From contig KL647296.1 in the NCBI GenBank assembly GCA_000727475.1, positions 2,152,388 to 2,216,387 of the forward strand: 64,000 bases of DNA, written 5' to 3'. The position numbers and the translations under genes are program-made. The DNA comes from Sarcocystis neurona. Taxonomy: Eukaryota > Apicomplexa > Conoidasida > Eucoccidiorida > Sarcocystidae. Below the pieces are notes generated by a model, which searched no databases, was not told the DNA's origin, and worked only from the letters and a program-made list of their open reading frames with translations. Of this stretch, positions 47,101 through 59,660 are shown one piece after another. The first letter of the stretch is position 1; each line of letters opens with the position of its first letter.

Positions 47101-47618
47101 CTTTGCTCCATGCGCGCATGTGTTCGGCTAATGTTTTCTCAGGCGTCGGAGGAAGTCCTGCAACACCAGACTTTTTCTTCAACTCTTCACCTGCTTTAGA
47201 ACGCGTTGACGATTCCCGTTTCTTCAGTAAGCGCTTCAGAGATATTTGCTGTATGGGCCGCAGCAGCTGCCCCAGAGCTTTCTCCCCCCGCTGCCGCTGC
47301 ACCTCCGCCTCTGCCTCTTTCTCCTCCACCTTCTCACCCTTGTCCGCTCTAAGACCCTGCTGTTCAGGCTTCTGCCGCTGCTTGTCGGGTTCCTGCGCCT
47401 TCTCCTGCTGGCGGTGTGGGGGCCCAGCTTTGGGTAAAGGATAGCGCTGTGCGTGGTCCTCACGCTCTCTCGCTCTTTCACCTTTAGTGCGCGGCTGCAG
47501 TTGCTGCTGCTCCCGCGGTTTCTCCGGAGAATGTGGAGTCTCACTATACACAGAGAGAATGTCTTTGACTGCGAAGAACAGCGCACCACAACTCCAGGCA
47601 TCTACGTACGGCACGGGG
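44180..47618 (-). CDS. Large exon: kinase-like subdomain IX start, then a 1.1k-residue low-complexity protein
   Basis: The acceptor AAACACAG lies before 47618. The frame opens PVPYVDAWSCGALFFAV, which matches eukaryotic protein-kinase subdomain IX (DxWSxG...F). It continues for 1144 codons to TAA (44180-44182) with Lys/Glu/Arg-rich, then Ala/Ser/Pro/Thr-rich sequence, and an acidic stretch near 45130-45230. Ordinary islands such as HMRAWSKAAPKVGTLHP and NLHDFLFGCERIQILALP support real coding. No kinase subdomains X-XI follow, and the catalytic loop (HRD, DFG) would have to lie in unseen upstream exons. So the kinase call rests on about 15 residues, and the protein could be a pseudokinase or something else. 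It ends SLCRHFHIDT. Confidence 0.6.
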
Positions 47619-50600
47619 CTGTGTTTATAGATGGATTAAGGACATACATATATATATATTGGTATTCCGTGCGTCCACAAGTCAACAAAAATTCACCTCT
47701 ATGTATGCGTCTACATATATACATGTAATCAAACATACAGGTACGTGTTGCTTTCTCTATAAACATGCCTTTCGATGTATATGCACGCAGGTACCTACAG
47801 GTTTGTATTGACCTGTCTTCTCCTTCCCAAGTGGGGCTATCCATATTTCATACGTACAGATATCTACACACACATGTTACAGGCCTCCATGCACGCAAGG
47901 TGAATAACTTCGTGCACGCACACGTAGACTTGATTATGCAGAACGACACAGGAGAGAGACGATTACGCCTTACGACACAGAGGTCCACGCACAGCTGCAC
48001 AGACGCATGTGCATATGAATATATACATATATATGTATGCATGCATGCGCATGTATACCCGTGCTGTGAACTAAAAAACGAAACGAGTAAACGGCATTCC
48101 ACAACAGCGCATACGTAGCTGGATCCCTACGGAAGCACGACTGCCATGTGAAACACACACACGGCTACACAAGAGCATCTGCTTACAGGTGATTGTCGCA
48201 GTACGGACTACATAAAGGCGTCACTTTATGTACGACATGCGTTTCTCTCTTTCTGTCTCTTGGTCTCTTTGTTCATCTCCCTACATCTATATGTTAATGC
48301 CTACACACAGTGAGGACATAGGTATAGCATATGCAACACGCCGAGCTGCTCCACAACGATTCATTATGTACACGTGTATGTGACGGTCGTTCTCTACAGG
48401 AACACTAAAATAATAATATCCACATATTCATATACATATATATATGTGTAAATATAGGTAGTGATGCGTGTGTACTGGGCGTGACAGCCGACAGCACATG
48501 TTTGGAAGTGCGAAGCGGCATACCTACACATTTATACAGCGCAGCAGGGCATAAGCGTAGACGTGTATACAGATATATATCGTGAGGCGCTCCATCGCTT
48601 TTCTATGGTAAAGCGTGCTGAGAATACGTGTGTGTGTACACATGCATGTAAGGATACGTATATTGTATGGGGTGCAGCAGCACGTCTGTGCTACGCTTCG
48701 GTACCCGCAGCTGTGCCCCTGCAGGTGTGACTTCTTCTCGACAGCCAATGAACGCGCGGTTTTCTCAGCCAGCAGAAAAATTCAGGTCTCAATTCAGATC
48801 CATGTATCTATACAAATATACGGAGTATGCGTTTGCTCAGTCGAATACACGTAACCCCATAGCGTACGGACCCAAGTGTGTGGTACACGTACAAGTGCGA
48901 TTATAGAGCTCCGCACGTACGCACAAGATTATACACGCGAACGCGTCTACATATCTTCGTACTGGTATATTTATATATATATACATAGTTACGTTGGGCT
49001 ACGTCAATTGCGGCCATATCCTATCAGTTGCATATATGCACATCTAATACACAGATATACATGTGGGTAATGTTGGAGACAAATGCAAATTCTATCGTAC
49101 ACACTTTCATATACCTGTACATTTATATATACGTAGATATGTGCATAAGCTTCTGTATACGTACAAAGATACTTATCGTTCGTAAAAGCGTGCATGTGCC
49201 GAAGGGGAAACAAACAGCCTGTCTCATACACCGCTGTTGTCATCTGAACTTGAACATGCCGCCACGGCAGAGCAGGCCGCTCTTCACGACAAGTAGCTTT
49301 CCCCTCTCTCTCTTTCTCTGTATATCTTTCTCTCTTGTGGGAGTAGTGATGCGGGCATATCCTTGTGTACACTATATACACAAGTGTATGCACCTGACCG
49401 CTGCTGTCTCTCCCACATCACTATACACGCCTGTTTCGTACAAATACGTGTGGCTAACAATATCGACAAAAACGTACGTTTCCAAAATTTAGATACTTCG
49501 TCAGTGCGAGGAGTGCCGACGAGATCTGCCACGCATCGCGCCGCCAACTGCACCAGTGCACATTCGCAGCGCAGCCAAACAAGATATAGGGCAGACGCGG
49601 CGGCAGGGCACGTAGCACCCTCGCACGTGAAGTGGCAGCAGCAGGCGAGCAGTAGCAGGCGAAGCAGCAGCGGGCAAGCAGCAGCAAGCGAACAGCAGCA
49701 GGCGAGCAGCAGCAAACGAACAGCAGCAGGCGACGCAGCAGCAGGTGAGCAGCAGCAAGCCAACGGCAGCAGGCGAGCAGCAGTAGGCGAGCAGCAGCAG
49801 GCGAAGCAGGAGGAGCTGGACCAACGAATGAGCAGCAACAGGAGAGCAAGCGAGCAGATACCAGCGGGTGTAAAGGAAGAACAAGTAGTAGCACGAGAAG
49901 GGGAGCAAGGGGAAGAGGCAAATAACGAAGCGGCACCATACGAAGAAGACTCACAGTCCACGCATGTCGCATGCAACACCAACTTAAGCGACATTGCAGC
50001 GGCCACACATACAAGCAGCGAACCCCCCAGCAGCAGGCAGCAGCAACACGTGTATGTCCAGCAGAACAGCAGAGGAAGTGCCACACATAAGTGGGCTGCG
50101 TAAGCAGTGCCTCGTCTCTGGGTCAGCCGCGGTTCACACGTTTTCGGAAGGACGACGATGCCCCGAGCGGCATGCCATCCTTCTATGGCCTCGCTGAATT
50201 CCAGCGAAGGCGTCTTCCCTGCTGACTGACGTGTGGGGCTGATGTCGAGCTACTATGGGGCTGGTGATGTGGTGGTGCCGTTGCGGCAGCTGCAGGTGTG
50301 CTGCTGCCGCTCCTGAACTGCTGCAGAGTATGCTGGCCGTGCTTCTGCTCTTGCCGTGGCTGCTGTCGCAGCTTTGCCAACGATAGGCTGGAGTCGACTG
50401 CATGCTCCATGCAGTGTTGTTACTTTCCTGTTCTAAGCAAAATACAATGTCACTTTACTACCCTCCGCCGGTTCAAGAAACTGTGGGCCGTGAATCATCT
50501 GACAGGCTTCGTCTAGATATCTAGGAAAGATAAAAAAAAGAAGTCAACGACCTGCAGACATTTAACAGGCTTTTCCGCACGCTGCCTTCCTGCATCTTGT

Positions 50601-51880
50601 CCAAAAAAATGCTTGCAAATATACTTCCATACAGAGATATGTGTACATATTTGTAAGATGACGTATCACTCTCAATACACCTACACATATATATATATAT
50701 ATATATATATGTCGATGCTACTGTGCGTCGGTGTCTATGCAGACGTATGTGTGTGTACCTTCGTCACTCATATATTCAAGGCACGCGTACTTGTCGATTG
50801 ATTGAACATAAAAAATGCTGCCCACCAGTGCTACACGCAACTCAGAGGCAGAACACAGGCACGTGAGCATCGCCACACCCGCCCACATCGACGCTGAAAC
50901 AACAGGAGCTGCAGCAAATGAGCAGTGGCATTTACCGTTCGGTAGGCACAGCTGCAAGGAATGTGCCTCCGAGCCATTTTGTCGATAAATATATGTGTGT
51001 AGACAGAAAGGGACTGCCGCAGACCGCATTGTTTGCAGGCAGAAAAGAGCGTCTGCTGTTCTGCAGGAGGACGGACTGAGAGTGCCGGAGGAGAGGGTGT
51101 AGATACACAGCGTACACGGGCGGTGGCTGGTGTATGTACACCTCCAGTGGGGAGCTGTATATTGTGAACGATGCACGGATGTGCCTGTGCAGGGTTGTAC
51201 GTGGTGTACGTACACCGCCGTGAAATACACTGGGTCGCTTTTTTGTCGTGGAGGACGTGCAGGGCAGGCAGAATGGCCACACTTTACGTCAGCTAAACAG
51301 CACGTAAACATAGGATTTCTATGGGAAAAGAGACAACGGCGGCGCGTGCTTGCGTCGTGTGCGCTTACTGGCATTTAATACTCGCACGCCACAAGTCCAG
51401 TTGGGGTGTACAGACACTAAACAAGCACCGGCTTGCACACAACTGCACCAGCATGCACTTGTGCATACGTGCTCCTATGTGTAAACACGTGAACACATGC
51501 GTTCACTGATCTACCCACATAACAATAGATACGGGCAAAGAGCAAAATATATGTTTCTGCGCTCGAAGACGTACGAAGTTCTAAAGACAAAGACACATAT
51601 ATGTATAAACGTGTACATATAGATGCACCAATACACGCAGTCACATATAGGTCTCCACTCGCTTCTCTTCTTGGATGAACAAACGGATACATACATACAT
51701 AAATATACATTTGTATATTTACACACATATATATACATATATATATGTATATATATACGCGTGTAGAGTTAGCGCTACTGTCATCTCCAGTGCAGTCGTT
51801 TATGTGTGGTAAGTAGCTGTTGATACCTTCATCCGCAAAAAAACTACGTATATTACTATATACATATATATTTTAAAGAA
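47619..51880. other. Region with microsatellites, a CAG block and unplaced exons
   Basis: The 5' exons of the - gene above are expected here. One - frame with ordinary composition (CECALVQLAARCVADLV then GTPRTDEVSKFWK, about 49483-49600) runs into GTACGT, and another lies near 50830-50960. A + frame with CAG-coded Gln/Ala/Ser (49620-50103) is the reverse of CTG-rich DNA on the - strand. I could not build a consistent model. Confidence 0.3.
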
Positions 51881-52081
51881 TCATCTCTTTGTACGAGAAT
51901 AAACGGCGCTGACCCTGACGCGTTGATGTGAGGCGGCAACGTCCTCGGTAACTTCGAACTGCCTCAGCTGGTCTCTGTCACCCAGCCGGAAAAGTTCGTC
52001 GACATTGCTCGGATCAAAGGAAGGCTGCCTCGACCACGTAAAATCCGCAAACGGAAGCGTTTCTCCCAGCTTTGCTGCTGT
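51881..52081 (-). CDS. Terminal exon of an unrecognised conserved-looking protein
   Basis: After TTACCACTCAG the frame (phase 0) reads LGETLPFADFTWSRQPSF, then DPSNVDELFRLGDRDQLRQF and a Lys/Arg-rich end, SAVYSRTKR, stop TGA at 51881-51883. The composition is that of a globular protein with no homopolymers. It joins in phase to the exon 55287-55140. The exon could extend a little upstream, because the frame is open into TGVTTQ-type sequence. Confidence 0.6.
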   Translation of the reverse strand, partial: TAAKLGETLPFADFTWSRQPSFDPSNVDELFRLGDRDQLRQFEVTEDVAASHQRVRVSAVYSRTKR

Positions 52082-52837
52082 CTGAGTGGTAACTCCCATG
52101 AAAGTGCCCACAAATTTCAACGCAAATATATATATATATATATCTGTAAATCTCCATCTCAATATTACACTAGGCGAGTAGTCAGGGCACCGCACGAAAC
52201 TCCTTCTAACATGTGGATTCGCCGGTAGTCAGGTACACGTGTGCAGAAATATATACTACATATATTTCTGACAGAGGTATACTTCTGCTCCTCTGGCTCA
52301 CAGGCTCTCTCTGTGTATATACGTCTCCGTGGAGGTATCTCGCCCCGGTTGTCTTCCTCTCTCTCTCTGGCTATGCGTCTGCGTATACGTGTCTGTGTCG
52401 AAGTGTGGCTATTTACAGACATACATTAATGTATACATCTGTTTGATCAACCACGTATAATACTTTTATGAATAATAGCCCGACCGCAGGAGAGAGAGCA
52501 CCCGGTTCGACGAAGGAGGACAAAGAAGTGGAAGGACGCGAGTTAAGAGGCGTCAACAGTAACAGCAGTCACGTAGAACCGGGTCTACACAAACGGAAAG
52601 AATTCCCCAGCGAGAAATCCAGACGTGGGCACGTATGTATTTAATTATGCCACTTCGTGGGCAGTAAGCGGGTGTACACAGGGGCCAGAGAAGGTGGCTA
52701 CGTGGAAGCAGAGGTGCTCGCCGAGAATTACGTAGACCCGGACCGATGTGGCAGAGATCTATCTGAAGTGCCTGTGTGCTGTGGCTGCTTCTACCTGCGT
52801 TCAAAATAAACTCCAAGTGTCAACATACACACGCGTA

Positions 52838-52909
52838 TACATACACGTATCAGGTAACGTCGGAGGGGTATCTAGCTATCTATATATATATATATATCTC
52901 CTTCCTGTA

Positions 52910-52951
<42 letters not shown>

Positions 52952-53434
52952 NNNNNNNNNNNNNNNNNNNNNNNNNNNNNNNNNNNNNNNNNNNNNNNNN
53001 NNNNNNNNNNNNNNNNNNNNNNNNNNNNNNNNNNNNNNNNNNNNNNNNNNNNNNNNNNNNNNNNNNNNNNNNNNNNNNNNNNNNNNNNNNNNNNNNNNNN
53101 NNNNNNNNNNNNNNNNNNNNNNNNNNNNNNNNNNNNNNNNNNNNNNNNNNNNNNNNNNNNNNNNNNNNNNNNNNNNNNNNNNNNNNNNNNNNNNNNNNNN
53201 NNNNNNNNNNNNNNNNNNNNNNNNNNNNNNNNNNNNNNNNNNNNNNNNNNNNNNNNNNNNNNNNNNNNNNNNNNNNNNNNNNNNNNNNNNNNNNNNNNNN
53301 NNNNNNNNNNNNNNNNNNNNNNNNNNNNNNNNNNNNNNNNNNNNNNNNNNNNNNNNNNNNNNNNNNNNNNNNNNNNNNNNNNNNNNNNNNNNNNNNNNNN
53401 NNNNNNNNNNNNNNNNNNNNNNNNNNNNNNNNNN

Positions 53435-53480
<46 letters not shown>

Positions 53481-53560
53481 GCACGGACACACACATATAC
53501 CCACACGTATCAGGTAACGCCGGTGCGGTATCTAGCTATCCATCTATCTATATATATACA
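52838..53560. repeat. Direct repeats flanking an assembly gap
   Basis: CGTATCAGGTAACG followed by GGTATCTAGCTATC occurs at about 52844-52885 and again at 53505-53545, each followed by a long (TA)n run. The N gap lies between them, and a more degenerate copy (CGTATTACGTACGTCGG) follows at about 53655. The gap probably hides further copies or a collapsed (TA)n. Confidence 0.8.
52952..53434. other. Assembly gap (483 N)
   Basis: A run of N is bordered on both sides by pure (TA)n. Frames drawn across it (poly Tyr-Ile) are artefacts. Confidence 0.98.
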
Positions 53561-55139
53561 TATATATACATATATGTCACTCTCTCTCTCTCCCTCTATG
53601 TATGTATGTATATATATATATATATACACGCACACATGGACACACACATAACACATACGTATTACGTACGTCGGTGCGATATACATACATATGTATACAC
53701 ACTCATGGACAATGGTGAGCAGAGCATGAATCTCCAGAGTAAACTAGCTGCATATAATACATATAAAGAGGTACCTCTTAAGTCAGACAACTGTGAACGA
53801 AATATGGAGGCAGGTGTCAGTGGATACTACAAACAAAGGCGGGCATGACACGCAGACAGATACGAACACACGTCCCACACAAAGTCCGAGGCTGATATGT
53901 ATTTTTGTAGAGGCGCAGGTGCATGCAGTTGTTGGCGATAGAGTTTTCATCAACAGGTAAGCCCGCAGGCGACAGAAGTATATGAATCAACGGAGAACCA
54001 CGGGGGGAGGCGGGGGAAATATCACCAAGAAGAGTCGGCGAAGGGTCTGTACATGTGTAGCATGGCCGTGGAAAAGGAAGAAAAAGCTGAAGAGTACGGC
54101 GGCCTTCTCTCTCGCCATCGACCCACGCAGTTTTGCTTCGTGTGTTCTGCATGTGCGTCTGGTCTTTTTTCCTGCGCGAGAAGATATAGGCGTCCATCCA
54201 CATACGCGTCCTTCTTTATGCGTGTCTACACCTGATAAACTCTCTATCTACCGCATTTTCTCTCTCTGCAGTTCTACAGGTCACTTTACAAGCGTTGGCA
54301 AAAAAGATACAAATTTCTGCCTGCACCCCGCGGACACGCCAAGGAACACGTAACGTCTCCCATTACAGAAGACAGTCGATTCGCGCTACGCTCAGACCGC
54401 AGACTGCCATATTTTATACGACGTTCGCATGGTTGCATGTGAGTTGACTTTTACACATATATATATAATGTATATGCACATACATATATGTATACACAGT
54501 TCATGTGACTCCAGTTGTATGTACACATATATATACGTACGTGTCTCATGCGAGTACCACTACAGAGGTATGTACGTATTTATCTACCTATCTATCCACA
54601 CATATATGTACACATATATACATATATACATATGAGTTGATAGATATACATATATCCTGCACGTATGCATGTATCTATCTATCTATCCACATATATATAT
54701 ATATATATATATATGTGGGCAGATCGATCTGCAGATGTCATGTGGACACAGTTGTATAGACATATATACAAGTATCATGTGAGTACGATTGCACACACAT
54801 ATATATACATATGTAGCGATACAGGGGAACGATAATCGGTGAATGCATGCTTAGGCTGCTGCACACGTGCAAACATATGTGGCGTTATATATGTATATAC
54901 AGATATTTATCGTCAAATATATTGTGATTGTAGAGTTCTCTTCAAGCGACTGAATCTGGAGCTGCCTTTGTTACTGGGAAGCAGTACATTTGTCTATTTT
55001 AATTTATGTGTGTATACATAAAGGCGCATGTAGGCAGATCACGATACCTGTACACATTCATATACATATATGTATAAGTAGTTCTCTTTATAAATATATC
55101 GACACGATAGATCTATACGCGTCTTGCCTGCACGCTTAC

Positions 55140-55287
55140 AATGTGAGCCTGCTTCTTGACGCGGAGCAGCGCGTAAATTTCTTCTCCTTTTCTTCTTTTG
55201 AAGTACGGCAGAGGAATATTGGGGTCCGCCGTGGGACCGTAGCCTAGCTCTTCAAACAGTTCCTCGTTGGACGGCAGGCTGCCAAGG
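55140..55287 (-). CDS. Internal exon of the unrecognised - strand protein
   Basis: The acceptor CTGGTTTGCAG lies before 55287, preceded on the coding strand by a CTG run that acts as pyrimidine tract. The donor CACATT|GTAAGC follows 55140. It encodes LGSLPSNEELFEELGYGP, TADPNIPLPYFKRRKGEE and IYALLRVKKQAHI. It enters with one base (phase fits the exon ending at 57545) and leaves in phase 0 (fits 52081). If the CTG run were translated instead it would look like a signal peptide, but no ATG is present and the intron reading fits phase better. Confidence 0.6.
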
Positions 55288-57544
55288 CTGCAAACCAGCG
55301 GCAGCAGCAACAGCAGCAGCAGGAGGTACAACACACGCGACGTGCACCCACCAGAACCACAGAACTTAGTCTACCTACATGAGTATGTATGCATCTGTGT
55401 GAACACGCAGCGGCAGCTACAAACACTTCCTTCACGTGCGCAGATCATGCGTCCACCTATCTATCTGTCCATCTCTCTATCTCTCTGTCCAGAGACACAT
55501 ATGGACGGACGTCCACCGACCGACGTATGCGTATGTGTAGTTCTGCAAACATTCGACAGAGAGAGATACGTGCAGGACAACACGAAAAAGAGGACCGAGA
55601 CGCAGAAAAAGGTAGGCACGACAAAGTCACAGCGCGTAGAAGGAAAAGGGACGGCGGCGTGGGAGTGACGAATGCGTAGGAAGGTAGCCAGAGAGGCATA
55701 AGTGCATACGAAAAATATCCGTAAAGATACTTGTAGTGTATATTAAATACAAGTTGTAAGAGGTAGTTACTTTATCTGCGCTCAGGGAGAGACAGACGTG
55801 CGTACATAAGTGTATACACCTACGCATGTATATATATATATATATACGTGTATTTTTGGAGAGACACAGAGAGAGTGGAGGAAACGGAGGGGCACAGAGC
55901 GAGCGCGTACTAAAGACAGAGGCGGAATACATACATCTGTTATAAGCGTTAAGTACGGGATTCTGATTCTTTTAGACGAATGCACACAGCAGCAAGACAA
56001 CCAGCAGCAGGTCCTACAGCAGCGCCGGGTACTGCAGCAGCAGCGGCAGCAAGAGGCAGGGCAGGAACACGGGACAAAGGGGCAGTCGCGAGAAATGTGA
56101 CAGCAGCAGTTTAATCGACGTGGGAGCAGCCGGAGAAGTGGAACAATAAAGAAAGCAACCGCAGAGAGGGCAGACAAAGGTGTAGCAGCAAAAGGTGTAG
56201 CAGCAGCCGGAGAACTTGTGCAGAAGACGCAGCAGCTGCAGTCGTGGCAGCAAAGACACAGCAGCAGCATATCGGCCGCAGGGACAGACGGAGCATCACC
56301 AGAAGTACTAGGACGGCTTGACAGTACAGGTGGAGCACGTGGGCAGCAGCAGACCGGCAAGAGGGATGCGCGCAGAAGCAGCAACAGCAGCAGTAGTGAA
56401 AACGCAGCACAAGAAAGCACACGAGCAGCAAGGGCAGCTGAAAAAGTAGGAACCACCGCAGCAGCAACAGTAGCAGTGACAAAAAGATTTGGATTGACGG
56501 CAGAAGCGACTGAAATCGCAGGGTGAGAAATACCAGAGGCTCAGCGTATCAGAACAGCATGCGCAGTTGCAGCAGAGGTAGTGGGAGTAAAAGTAGGAAG
56601 TGCTGAAGCCGCACCAGGGCCAGCAGGAGCGGATGCGCTGTCAATAGTAATCAGTGCTGCAGGAAGATCAACTGCGGCAGTTAGAAGTCTTGCAGCAGCA
56701 GGTGCCGCAGGCGAGCAGCGGAAACTGCAGCTGCTGAAGCAGAGCAGCACGCACTGCAGCACAGCGTCACAGGCAACAATAGCTGCAGGCACTGCAGGGG
56801 TAGCGAGACCCCATCCGTACAAGCATCGGCAGCAGCCGAGCAGGTGAGGCGGCAGGGAAGAGGTGCACACGCAGCCTGTGTAGCAGCAGCAGATGCAGTA
56901 GCAGCTAGCGCAGCAAAGGCCTGCGCAGCAGCAGCTAGCGCAGCAGCAGCAGTCAGCGCAGTAGCAGCCGACGCAACAGGAACAAGGGAAGTAGCCGCAG
57001 GTGTGGCAGCAAGTGCCGTAGCGCCGGGGGTTGTGTGGTTGCACGTGCGGAAGCGTACCAAGACGTTCAGGAGGTGCAGCAGCACAGCAGCTCTAGCAGC
57101 AGGGAACCGAGTCCCAAAAGGCAAGCGCGTGGGCAGCAGCAAAACTGCGATTGCAACAGCAGGTGCAGCGGTGGCAGCGGGAAACAGAGCACGGGCAAGG
57201 AAGGTGGCAACAGCCGAAAAGACAGCACCCGCAGAAACGACAGTAGGAGCGGAAAATACGACAACAGCAAGGACGGCAGCAGCAGGAGGAAGGGGAGCAA
57301 CAGCAGCAGTTGAGGCAGCCACAGCAGCGGACTTCGCAACAGCGGCAGCGGCAGATTTGGCAGCAGCAGATTTGGCAGCAGCAGTAGCAGACGTGGCGGC
57401 AGCACTTGTGGCAGCAGCGGCGGCTGCGAGTATGGCAGCAGCAGCAGATGCAGGTGCGCCGGCACAGGTAAGAGGAACAGGCGGCTGTGGTGGAGGTACA
57501 CAGGCAGCAATTGCAGAGGAAGTTATTTGCTGGCCCGAGACTAC
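55288..57544 (-). other. Intron with CAG/CTG-rich DNA
   Basis: On the - strand, 55990-57480 is CTG-rich. Its long open frames on both strands (247 + codons at 56844-57587, 339 - codons at 57700-56681) are Ala/Val/Leu or Cys homopolymers and switch amino acid with frame. The + frame overlaps the well-formed exon at 57545-57705 in antisense. Short (TA)n and T-rich DNA occupy the rest. Confidence 0.45.
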
Positions 57545-57705
57545 CTTCCGGAATAGCGAGGAATTTTTATGGGCGCACGTTCCTTGAGGAGTTTCGCCGT
57601 GAGGTACTGCGTGCCCCGTTCCTCCCGCGTCTCCGGTGGCAGTCCCCGACGCCAGCCCTCCGTCCAGTACAAGTCTCCCTCTTCGCAATGCATACGACAC
57701 ACAAG
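57545..57705 (-). CDS. Internal (or first) exon of the unrecognised - strand protein
   Basis: The frame reads LVCRMHCEEGDLYWTEGW, RRGLPPETREERGTQYLTAK and LLKERAPIKIPRYSG, ending at the donor GGAAG|GTAGTC with two codon bases. The acceptor is TTTTTTTTGGAG before 57705. Joined to the next exon it gives PRYSGSLGSLPSNEEL. A Met codon at 57693-57691 could be the start, but its context (C at -3) is weak and the frame reads through it naturally. The highly charged, ordinary composition suggests a conserved housekeeping or mitochondrial-type protein; this is an inference only. Confidence 0.55.
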
Positions 57706-59405
57706 CTCCAAAAAAAATGTACTTCAGCGTCGACGTACTCCCACCTGGACATCTTCCACTACGCAGGGATCACGTCACTGCGTCCAACGTCAAACATACA
57801 TGAAATTGGATGGGAACACAAGCACTTACGAGTGCCATTGCATGCACGCAAGCGTCCACACATAAATGTCTGACCTCACATACCGTCTGCCTATACGTCT
57901 AGACACGTGCATGTTGGTCTGTGTGTCTGGCTTCTTTCCTCTTTATCTTTCGTCTCCTCTGTTCTTTCTCCCTGTCTTTGTCTCCATCTCCACTTCCATT
58001 TTTTTCCTCTCCTTCCCTATCCCTTTCTCTCTCTCGGTCCCTTTCTGTTTGTCTAGAGATATACACGTGGAAGCAGAGGGAAAATGTTAGTATGAAGAAA
58101 GTGAGTCGCCAGGGGGAGCGCAGGTGAGAGGGTGTCCTGCGCAGAGAGCTGTCGGACACAGCGGAAGACAGAGAAGTGCGTAAGTGGAATAAAGGGGGAG
58201 AGCAGCAGCAGTGTGCGTCCATGCAAAAAGAAATCTCCTTGGGAAGGCGGGCAACCGTGCACGCGCCTCCCCTGTTCGCACATTTGGACGCAGCAGACAA
58301 CAGTGCTCTCGAGGATGCGCGCACGCACGTATGTATATATATCTTCTTCGCAGGGAAACATTTGCGGGTATATCACTCACAAAGTCACATTCACAGGAGG
58401 ACTCCTTTTCTTGGGATTGCACGTGCATGTATATTTGTATTTAAGTTCCACGTGAAGGAAATTACTTCTATGTTTGTAGTGCGTTGTGTCGATACTCGCT
58501 AACACGTGCAGACTCCCAACGGCTCGGAGCAAGGCCCAGGAAGAAGTAGTTGCTTCATTCGACGTTCATGCCAGGGACGCTGTACGTAGCTGCATGGGGC
58601 TGTCGCTACGCCTCATCCAGCTGAAGCATCCCCCTGCGGCACCAAACGCTTCTCTTCCTACTGTCCGCACGCAGCTCTACGCAGAGAAGAGAAAATAGCA
58701 GCAGCGCAGCTACGGCCTTTCTCAGCGCACGCCATAAACGATCGCAGCAGCGGCTTCGTCGTCAGCTGCAACACATCCGAAGTTTGAGTCAGCAGCAGCA
58801 GCAGCCACACAGTAACACCTTCTCGCTTTCTCCCAAGCAGACACGTGAGCAGCTGCAACAAGACTCTTGCACGTCTGCGAGGCGGCAGCACCAGCAATAG
58901 CACTTTGCCCTCCCGTGCAGTCAAAAAAAAGCCGACACGCGCAGCAACTAATGGAAAGGCGCTATCAGTTGAAGACGCAGCAGCAGGCGCGACAGCAGGT
59001 CTCCCACGTTCCTGCATGTAAGCGGATGAAAAAAGCAGCCTACAGCAGGCGTTGCAGCTCAGCAGTTGGACTTGACCAGATTCTTTGCGATTACTCCAAC
59101 AGCAGCGGCACAGCTTCTCTTGTCGGACCGCTGCTCGGACCCAGAAACAACAGCAGGCCGCCTGTCACGCTGCCTGCACTCGGATTACTTCAGCTGCAGC
59201 AGCCGGCCCCCCCTGTAGTAGATCGACATTTCTCGTTCTTCCTCGTGCACTTGGCCACCTCTGGCAGTAGCAGCAGCAGCGGCAAAAGAAATGTTCGCCC
59301 CACGGGTCCTTGACCACCAGGACGGCGGAAGTAGCGGCAGCGGTTCGGTGAGCAGCAGCAGCAAGAGCAGCAGGATGACGGGTATGCTTTCATGCGATCA
59401 CAGAC
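57706..59405. other. Spacer or intron; possible + strand frames
   Basis: A T/C-rich tract lies at 57930-58060 and (TA) runs around 58330. A + frame at 58500-58698 (AQEEVVASFDVHARDAVRS) has ordinary composition and follows CACGTGCAG. Further + frames at 58622-58899 (Gln-rich) and 58867-59313 follow. They conflict in strand with the flanking exons and are not called as a gene. Confidence 0.3.
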
Positions 59406-59660
59406 CTCAGCAGGCATAGAGTTTTCTTTGGCGAGCCACCTACGATACATGCAAAACAGAATTGTAGGGAAGCAGGACGATTGTGCGTGGTTCTGCCTGA
59501 GACAAAGGGGTTTGCCAGCAACGCCAGCGAGAAAAGTCTTCGCTATCTTCCGGGCATGCAATTGAGCTGACACCCAGCGGCAACAGCAGGGAACGCTACC
59601 TGCGCGTTTCTCCAGCAGCAGCCGCTCCAGCGGACTCTCTTCCTGCGTGAGGGGGGGAGA
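59406..59660 (-). CDS. Candidate upstream exon(s) of a - strand gene
   Basis: A - frame open from 59663 reads ESPLERLLLEKRAG right after CCCCCCCTCACGCAG, then ARKIAKTFLAGVAGKPLCLR and RRWLAKENSMPAE before GAG|GTCTGT. Ending at 59406 it would join the exon at 57705 in phase 0 as ...NSMPAELVCRMHC. GTCTGT is a weak donor, and GTAGCG inside the frame suggests it may be two exons. The linkage is tentative. Confidence 0.35.

Larger units (their letters stand above)
52082..55139 (-). other. Intron with assembly gap and tandem repeats
   Basis: It contains (TA)n, an N gap at 52952-53434, duplicated flanks, and (TATC)n/(TATG)n runs at 54430-54720. A - frame at 54090-53960 (DPSPTLLGDISPASPRGSP) is ordinary in composition, and a + donor-like CAACAG|GTAAGC lies at 53956. 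Neither could be placed. Confidence 0.4.

Noticed and set aside
49620..50103. + frame with Gln/Ala/Ser runs and an acidic tail
   Set aside because: No start or splice support, and the strand is opposite to supported neighbours. It could still be real.
52748..53848. 366-codon Tyr-Ile frame across the second gap
   Set aside because: It is produced by (TA)n and N and carries no protein information.
56681..57700. 339-codon - frame and 247-codon + frame, Ala-rich
   Set aside because: Both derive from GCA/CAG DNA. They overlap a much better short exon in another frame (57545-57705).
58500..59313. + frames with ordinary composition between - strand exons
   Set aside because: Frames overlap and conflict. 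No consistent exon chain could be drawn, and strand disagrees with flanking exons.
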